Shown here: one piece after another, positions 58,453 to 64,000 of the stretch
How positions within the stretch are numbered: the stretch's first letter is position 1
How the letters are laid out: the number at the start of each line of letters is the position of its first letter
From: Gnetum montanum
Lineage: Eukaryota; Streptophyta; Gnetopsida; Gnetales; Gnetaceae
Length of the DNA stretch: 64,000 bases
Reading direction: 5' to 3'
Assembly: GCA_015680685.1 (NCBI GenBank)
Contig: MNCI01010510.1
Coordinates: 128,186-192,185 of the forward strand
Translations under genes and position numbers: made by a program
The notes under the pieces: generated by a model
Told to the model about the DNA's origin: nothing
The model's input: only the letters and a program-made list of their open reading frames with translations
The model's database searches: none

Positions 58453-60880
58453 GTAAATTAAGGGACCATAGGAGGAGATATATTAGCCATGTCAGTTCTC
58501 TCAGTTCCCCATCTTTCTCTTCTTCTTCCATGTCTACTTCTAACAAGGATGAATGTAGGTATAGAAATAGAGATATACTAAGGGGTTAAGACAAAGATCG
58601 AAATAGATATAGATGGAGATTATATCAAAGTGAGAATATATGAGATCATCATAACCAAACAAATAGAAATAGAGATCATGACCATAACATGTCTAATGAT
58701 GATGAACCCTTATGGGCTACTAGGAACATGACATAAATAACAGAGGTTGTTAGAATATCACAGGAAAGTTGCATCAAACAATTGATATGAATAGCATCCC
58801 TACAATTGTAGGAGGCTATAACTCTAATACAAAACATCATTTACAAGCCTTCAACAATGCCTATGTCTTGTAGAATATCAAGAGTGAGTGGTAAAAGCTT
58901 AAGCTATTTCCTAGGATACTAGTTGTCAAAGCTAAAAGTTGGTATAGATCATTGGAATCAAATTCAATCCATTGATGGTCCACAATGCTAGAACTCTTCA
59001 ATGAGAAATACCAAACCTATGTGAGAGTGTCCTACTTGTAAAAGAAAATTTAAGAATGGAGACAAGAAAAACATGAATCCTTGGATGTGTCCTTCAATAG
59101 ATACTATTCACTACTACATAGATGTCTAGGCCATGATTTCTCTCAAAGAGAGTAGCTTTTCCACATCACAGATGGGCTTCATAACTAAATGAGAAAGACC
59201 ATTGGAATTTATGCCCAAGGTCAATTATCTAAATTGAAAGCTCATCAGAATCAAAGGCTAGTTGAGTAGGTGGCAAAAGAAGAAAGAGAGCTACATAAAC
59301 AAGAGAATGTAGAGGAATGTAATTGGGATCCAACTCTTCAAAAGAAGAGGGTCCATATCTATGATGAGGAAAAAGAGGAAACTCTTGATGAGGTGATTTT
59401 ATAATAAATCATGCCAATACAAAAGTATATAACTAAACTTAAAGCAAGGATAAATAAGATGTGGAAGTTGATAAATGACAAAGTTATGACCTATGTGAAA
59501 ACAATAAAGGAGAGGGTAATGCAAAAATGTTCAAGTGATCAAAACAAGAAGAGGAAAAATAATAAAGAAACATGTAGGAACACTTATTGGCAAAAAGAGA
59601 AAACAGCTATAGTAGATGAGGGTAAAGAATCAACCATAGAAGAAGATGATGGATGTGACATCTACCAATATGACCATCCAAAGCGTTACTGCCTATTTAT
59701 GTTACATCTACAAGATTTTGGGACTTTTTCTTTGAATGCCAAGTTCATAGAAATGCCTAGGAAATTACCTTACTCACAAGGTAATTATAGAAAATCCTAC
59801 CACCAACCGTACTATTTTAGTAAGATTTCTTATCAAACTCAAAACTACTATCACTTAGAATGAAAAAACCCACAATCATGGGGGATGCTATCATCAAACT
59901 AGCAATACCCTTATTGCTAGCATGACCCATATGAATACTATGTTCAACAATTTGTTTCCCCAAATGGTTCTACTTCATTACCTCAAATCACTACTATTGC
60001 TATCCTAAATATCATCAACCTGAAACATCTCCTATGGAATTATCATCTTGCACCTCTTATCCTATGCAACATTCTCAATATTCTCATACTTCCCTCTACC
60101 ATATGTCACCACCACCAACACAAGAAGGATTGGCACCACAACATCAATGAAAGAGTGCCACTTGTGCTACAAACATATGCGTAAATGATAATACTAGTCA
60201 ATCTCAACCATAGTCTCGAAAATGTCCTTCCTTTAGGACACTTTCCACACTTGAGCATAAAACTCATAGGCTTATTGGTTCATTGAAACAAACACAAGGC
60301 CAATTGTGTGCAACATACTTCCTCACCAAAATAATGTGTTTTAATCCTACACAATGGCCAACGCCCATTATCACTCTAGTGCAAAACATAATAGATGAAC
60401 CTATCACTATGGAGAGATAGGTAATTCCATGCATTACAACTAAAAAAGAAGGATGTAGTTTTGGATCAACCTTCTAGAATGTCAACACAATCATTACATT
60501 AGTCCACAATAAATGTGAAAAACAAGTGTATGCACAAGAGAGAGTGGGGGCCACTAAACCAATAGATACCCAATGACCAACAAGTAAGAATTTTTAGTTG
60601 TTCAAAACATGCATGGAACAATCTAAACCACTTATTAATTTCCATTTTAAGAAAATGATCCCAACTAAGAACTTACAAATGGAAATACTAAACCATAATC
60701 ATACATCAACAAAAAGAGGAACTAAGGACATAGATGATAAAAATTCAATTACCATCACAATTATATAGGATGATAATAGAAAAACTAAATCACTAAGGAT
60801 GGTAAGTACAAAACCTCAAGTGTATGATCCAGGGGAATTAGGGTGCATTTTCCAAACACTTATCTATGAGTTCAATCATG
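58453..60880 (+). pseudogene. G2 gag (pol-less element, decayed)
   Basis: It resumes after D1 with a Ser-rich and RS/RD-like segment (SSPSFSSSSMSTSNKDE, then DKDRNRYRWR and NRNRDHDHN, about 58490-58700). The gag core near 58880-59250 includes CLGHDFSQRE and RKTIGIYAQGQLSKLKAHQN. An open 150-codon stretch (59411-59863) reads KAIVDEGKESTIEEDDG-like text, CDIYQYDHPKRY and LPYSQGNYRKSYHQ. The Tyr/Gln/His-rich tail runs to about 60340. No protease or RT follows; the sequence passes into the 3' region near 60880. Confidence 0.8.
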
Positions 60881-62690
60881 GGGGAGATGCCTTATCTTGA
60901 TTTAGAAATTAATAAGTGTTTTTTTATTTTTTTTCTTGCAATTATTTTTAATTTCTAATCTATTACTAGACATTTTCACATTTATTAATACATTTTTTCA
61001 TTCTTTTATACTTTTCAATTTCTTAATAATTTCTTAAATATTTGACATTTTTCTATTCTTTGATGATTTTTCATATTTTTAGCATTTTTTGTTCCTTTCA
61101 TCTTTTTCTATTCTTATTTATCTGTTTCATCATTTTCATACTTTGTTTTCATTTTCTTTGTACATATTTTTGATTGTTAATAAAACACACCAAGAATAAG
61201 GCAAGATGTAGTCAAATAAGATAGAGATTTTCCTATGTTATCAAGTCATAGGGACTGATTATTTGCACAATGAGATCACAAAATTCATCCACCCATTCCA
61301 CTAATAGAAGGTTCTTACCATGGCCGTAATGATATTCTTTCCATTATAAAACCAAGAATAAACTTCTGATTATTATGCCTAGACCAAAAAGAAGAACCTA
61401 ATGGGAATGAAAAGGGTGTGACATCAAGGGGATTTGTGGATTTTCTTGGATTATTACTATGAGTTCTATCTTGTTTCTTAGGATGTATCATATCCTTATA
61501 GATCTAAAAAAAATGGGAGTAAGAGTACAATAAGTGCTACCTTATCATGTCACTAGAAAGACATGTTTCCCATGCCTGAAGGTAGTCCTTTGGTAAGGTT
61601 GACACAATATAAAATAAAATAAATGCATAAGAATAAATTTCTTGGGGTTCCACTGGAAAGACACGTTATCCATGCCTAAAGGTAGGCAGCTTCTCAACAA
61701 TCTAAAAAATCATAAAAAGTGCAATGAATAAACTCCTCCCTTGGATAATACACTAAGTGGTAATACTCCACAATAGTGGCAGTCTTATGGTTGTAGATCC
61801 AAGAGATGAAATAATGTGATGTCACTAGAAAGTTGTTTGGACTTATTTTGAATCTTGGAAAGAAGGGCTAATGATTACTTTAACCACTAATAGAACACAA
61901 GAATTCATTATGCCTATGGTAAGACACCTCACATCCCAAGTTCAACAATCCTTCTCTTGTCCATCTCACCTCATTGTATATTTAATCATAACTTCTAGTT
62001 TTATATAATATAGCATGATTTTCCCAATCTAGCGATACTAACATGTGTGTTTTGCTAGATAGGTATGTCTTACATTCAACTCCTTGAGTGCCTAAGGACA
62101 CTTTATGCATGGTTATACAAGGGCACCAAGGGCTGGAGCTTACTTTGGGGAGGATTCATTTGTATAAATTTTGTATTTCATACTTGCTAGGAAATTCCAC
62201 ATCATCTTATACATTTCAAAACATCTAATAAAATTCCCATATCATCTCATAATTTGTATGTACATCAAAAATTCATTATCCATTTCTTATCCATACTATA
62301 AACTTTCATTACTTGAGATTCCTTCTTCATGAAAGTTGAATGCTAAATTGTTGAAAACTATGCATCACTTATGGCCCATGACCCTCTAGAAATTCTTTAC
62401 AACTTCCAGACAATCCATCGAACTCATTTTTTTCCAAGAAAAAGTAATTAAAAATTTAAACTTTTTAATGGTGACATCGTAGTTATGATGTCGTAGGCAT
62501 CTACGATGTCATATCTATGATGTCACACATATAAAAATGGTATATATATGCATGGGAGTTAGTGAAATATTTCACTTCCATCATGTTCACAACTAGGAGT
62601 ATTAAAGGTCATAACTTTGTCCTCATAACTTTGTTTTTCAAAATTCTTAAATCATGTTCATCCCAAAGCACTCAACTTAGTTGTGGGATG
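60881..62690 (+). other. G2 non-coding 3' region
   Basis: It begins near ATCATGGGGGAGATGCC, the phrase that in A1 and A3 marks the end of integrase. It carries shared block A at 61411-61437, block B twice (61548-61585 and 61640-61680) and block C at 62136-62160. The polypurine-like site and the plus-strand 3' LTR are not found; G3 probably cut them off. Confidence 0.7.
62470..62530. repeat. Palindromic GATGTCGTAG-type repeat cluster
   Basis: Words GACATCGTAG, ATGTCGTAGGC, ATCTACGATGTC and CTATGATGTCAC lie in 60 bp, followed by a TATA-rich stretch (62540-62548). It looks like the U3 modules of the LTRs but is not flanked by recognised LTR sequence. Confidence 0.6.
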
Positions 62691-62959
62691 CCGGGGTGTG
62701 GTGCATTGCATGGTATAAGTGATAATTTGAAAATTTGAGTCAAAAATTCCTAATGGTCGAAAGATACTATAAAGGGTAAGTACAAAGAGATAATATGAAT
62801 CTTAAAGTTCATCAATCAAACTAAGGCTAGAAAGATTCAAATAAGACTCTTAAAAGACCTTATCAACTATTTTAGGCTATAATAAGCAAGAAAACGATAA
62901 GAAGGTCATAAGTAACTAAATAATATAACAGCTAAGGGGTTCCTTTTTTGCAAAGTTTT

Positions 62960-63783
62960 CTAACTTTGCAATCAGAAGATGATAAGAACTTGATCTAACC
63001 AAGAGTATGAGAAGGATTATGGATAATTAACCACCGATGAAAAAATTTTGGTAATCCTAAACTCTTGATTGATTACAGATGGTCTTAAAGAGGACACCAT
63101 GAGGACCTTCACAACTTGGAAGATGTAAAGATGCAACTCTAAGTATCTCCATTATGGTCCATACTAACCAATAGCAGGGAATGAAACTTAGGAGAGACAT
63201 ACCAATTTTGGCAAATTGTAAATGTTAACTAACGTGCATAGAAAATAACATGCATGAAAATGTAAATGTTAACTAAGTACATAGAAAATAAATTGCATTG
63301 AAAATAAATCTATTCTAAGCTAAAGTGCTGCAATAAGTATGAATTAATCTCAACGTTATTCCTACCATGAAATGTATCTAGGTATAATGCCACCCAAATA
63401 ATATGTCATATAACTAACTCAAGTTCACATTGTGGGCACTCACTGATTATTTTCTAAGATTATGAAATAAAACTGCAAGAGTCTAGCTACACTACTGATC
63501 AAATGGTGCCAAATACATAGTGGGTGCTTGCATATTTATAAGAAAATATAGAAATTATGTTGATGGAGGTAAGTTAATTTATTTAGCTACATTGACGAGA
63601 ATGCATTGATGAGGTTACTTCGACAAGGATTCATCGAAGAGGCTGCATCAATGCATCTAAGATGTGTTGTAGGTGAATGCATCAACGTATCTTCATTAAC
63701 ATATATGCATTGATGAGGATGCATTGACGAGGCATTTTCCAAAAGGATGCATCAACAAAGTTTCTTGAAATATTAAGTCTCAT
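62960..63783 (-). repeat. G3 3' LTR (left boundary uncertain)
   Basis: Antisense LTR ending CTCATCA (63777-63783). Its reverse complement matches the G1 3' LTR (GACTCTTGCAGTTTTATTTC and following). The antisense TATA box lies near 63533-63541. The U3 (about 63575-63770) is made of GCATTGATGAGG and CATTGACGAGG words. The left end could not be placed between about 62690 and 63000. Confidence 0.75.
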
Positions 63784-64000
63784 CATACCTCCATGACTAA
63801 CTAAAAACATGTCCTTAAGTTATATATAAATGGATAAAGTTTCATTATAAAAGTTGTGGAGTGACTAAGACTAGATTAACTACTATTACAAAACTATAGT
63901 GCCACATTAGAAAATTTTATTTGGGTGGATGTTTTACAAAATGACAAAGAGAGACTGGACAAACTTCAAAGTTTGCAAAATTACATGAGTCTTTAAAAAA
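63784..64000 (-). mobile_element. G3: start of a further element, continuing past the window
   Basis: Starts TACCTCCATGACTAAC, the antisense polypurine-like site. It then matches the end of the G1 3' region in reverse (for example ATGACAAAGAGAGA against TTTGTCATTTTG). It is therefore a minus-strand member of the G type. Confidence 0.7.

Overview
This is plant nuclear DNA made almost entirely of decayed LTR retrotransposons. Only a few short host-gene remnants lie between them. The base composition is AT-rich, the elements are nested several layers deep, and reading frames are broken mainly by changes that look like C-to-T decay of methylated cytosine. Together with fragments of an ILR1-like IAA-amino acid hydrolase and a LysM protein, this suggests a seed plant with a large, slowly purged genome, possibly a gymnosperm. 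The organism itself is inference. I see no intact host gene, no rRNA or tRNA gene and no CRISPR array.

One Ty3/gypsy family dominates. It resembles Athila/Tat: gag-PR-RT-RNaseH-IN order, a tRNA-Asp-type primer binding site, LTRs of about 0.8 kb bounded by TGATGAG...CTCATCA, and about 1.9 kb of non-coding DNA between integrase and the 3' LTR. I name the copies A1 (1141-11100, minus), A2 (941-1140 plus 11101-17868, minus, split by A1), A3 (30120-39997, minus) and A4 (45442-50331, minus, truncated). Three more copies carry gag but no pol: G1 (17869 to about 23445, plus), G2 (50332 to about 62690, plus) and G3 (the right edge, minus). A second family, the Del/Tekay-like chromovirus D1 (51057-58452, plus), sits inside the gag of G2. 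A Ty1/copia remnant lies at about 27.7-29.0 kb.

Layout: 1-940 holds two LTR pieces of elements lying off the left edge. 941-17868 is A2, interrupted by A1. 17869-23445 is G1, interrupted by a solo LTR with a perfect target duplication. 23446-30119 holds the hydrolase pseudogene, a small retroposed insert, an AACG-rich patch and the copia remnant. 30120-39997 is A3, the most complete copy. 39998-45441 holds SINE-like copies, tandem repeats, a LysM exon and a PIF1-type helicase remnant. 45442-62690 is A4, G2 and D1. About 62960 to the end is the start of G3.

Signals most worth following: (1) the very short U3 of the family is built of palindromic modules whose sequence differs between copies but which always sit just upstream of the TATA box; (2) three short non-coding blocks between pol and the 3' LTR are kept in both pol-bearing and pol-less elements; (3) a C-x2-C...C motif between protease and RT is kept in all four pol-bearing copies; (4) Gag carries an RS/His-Asp-rich low-complexity segment; (5) three single-N joints carry copied flanking or foreign sequence and look like assembly faults.
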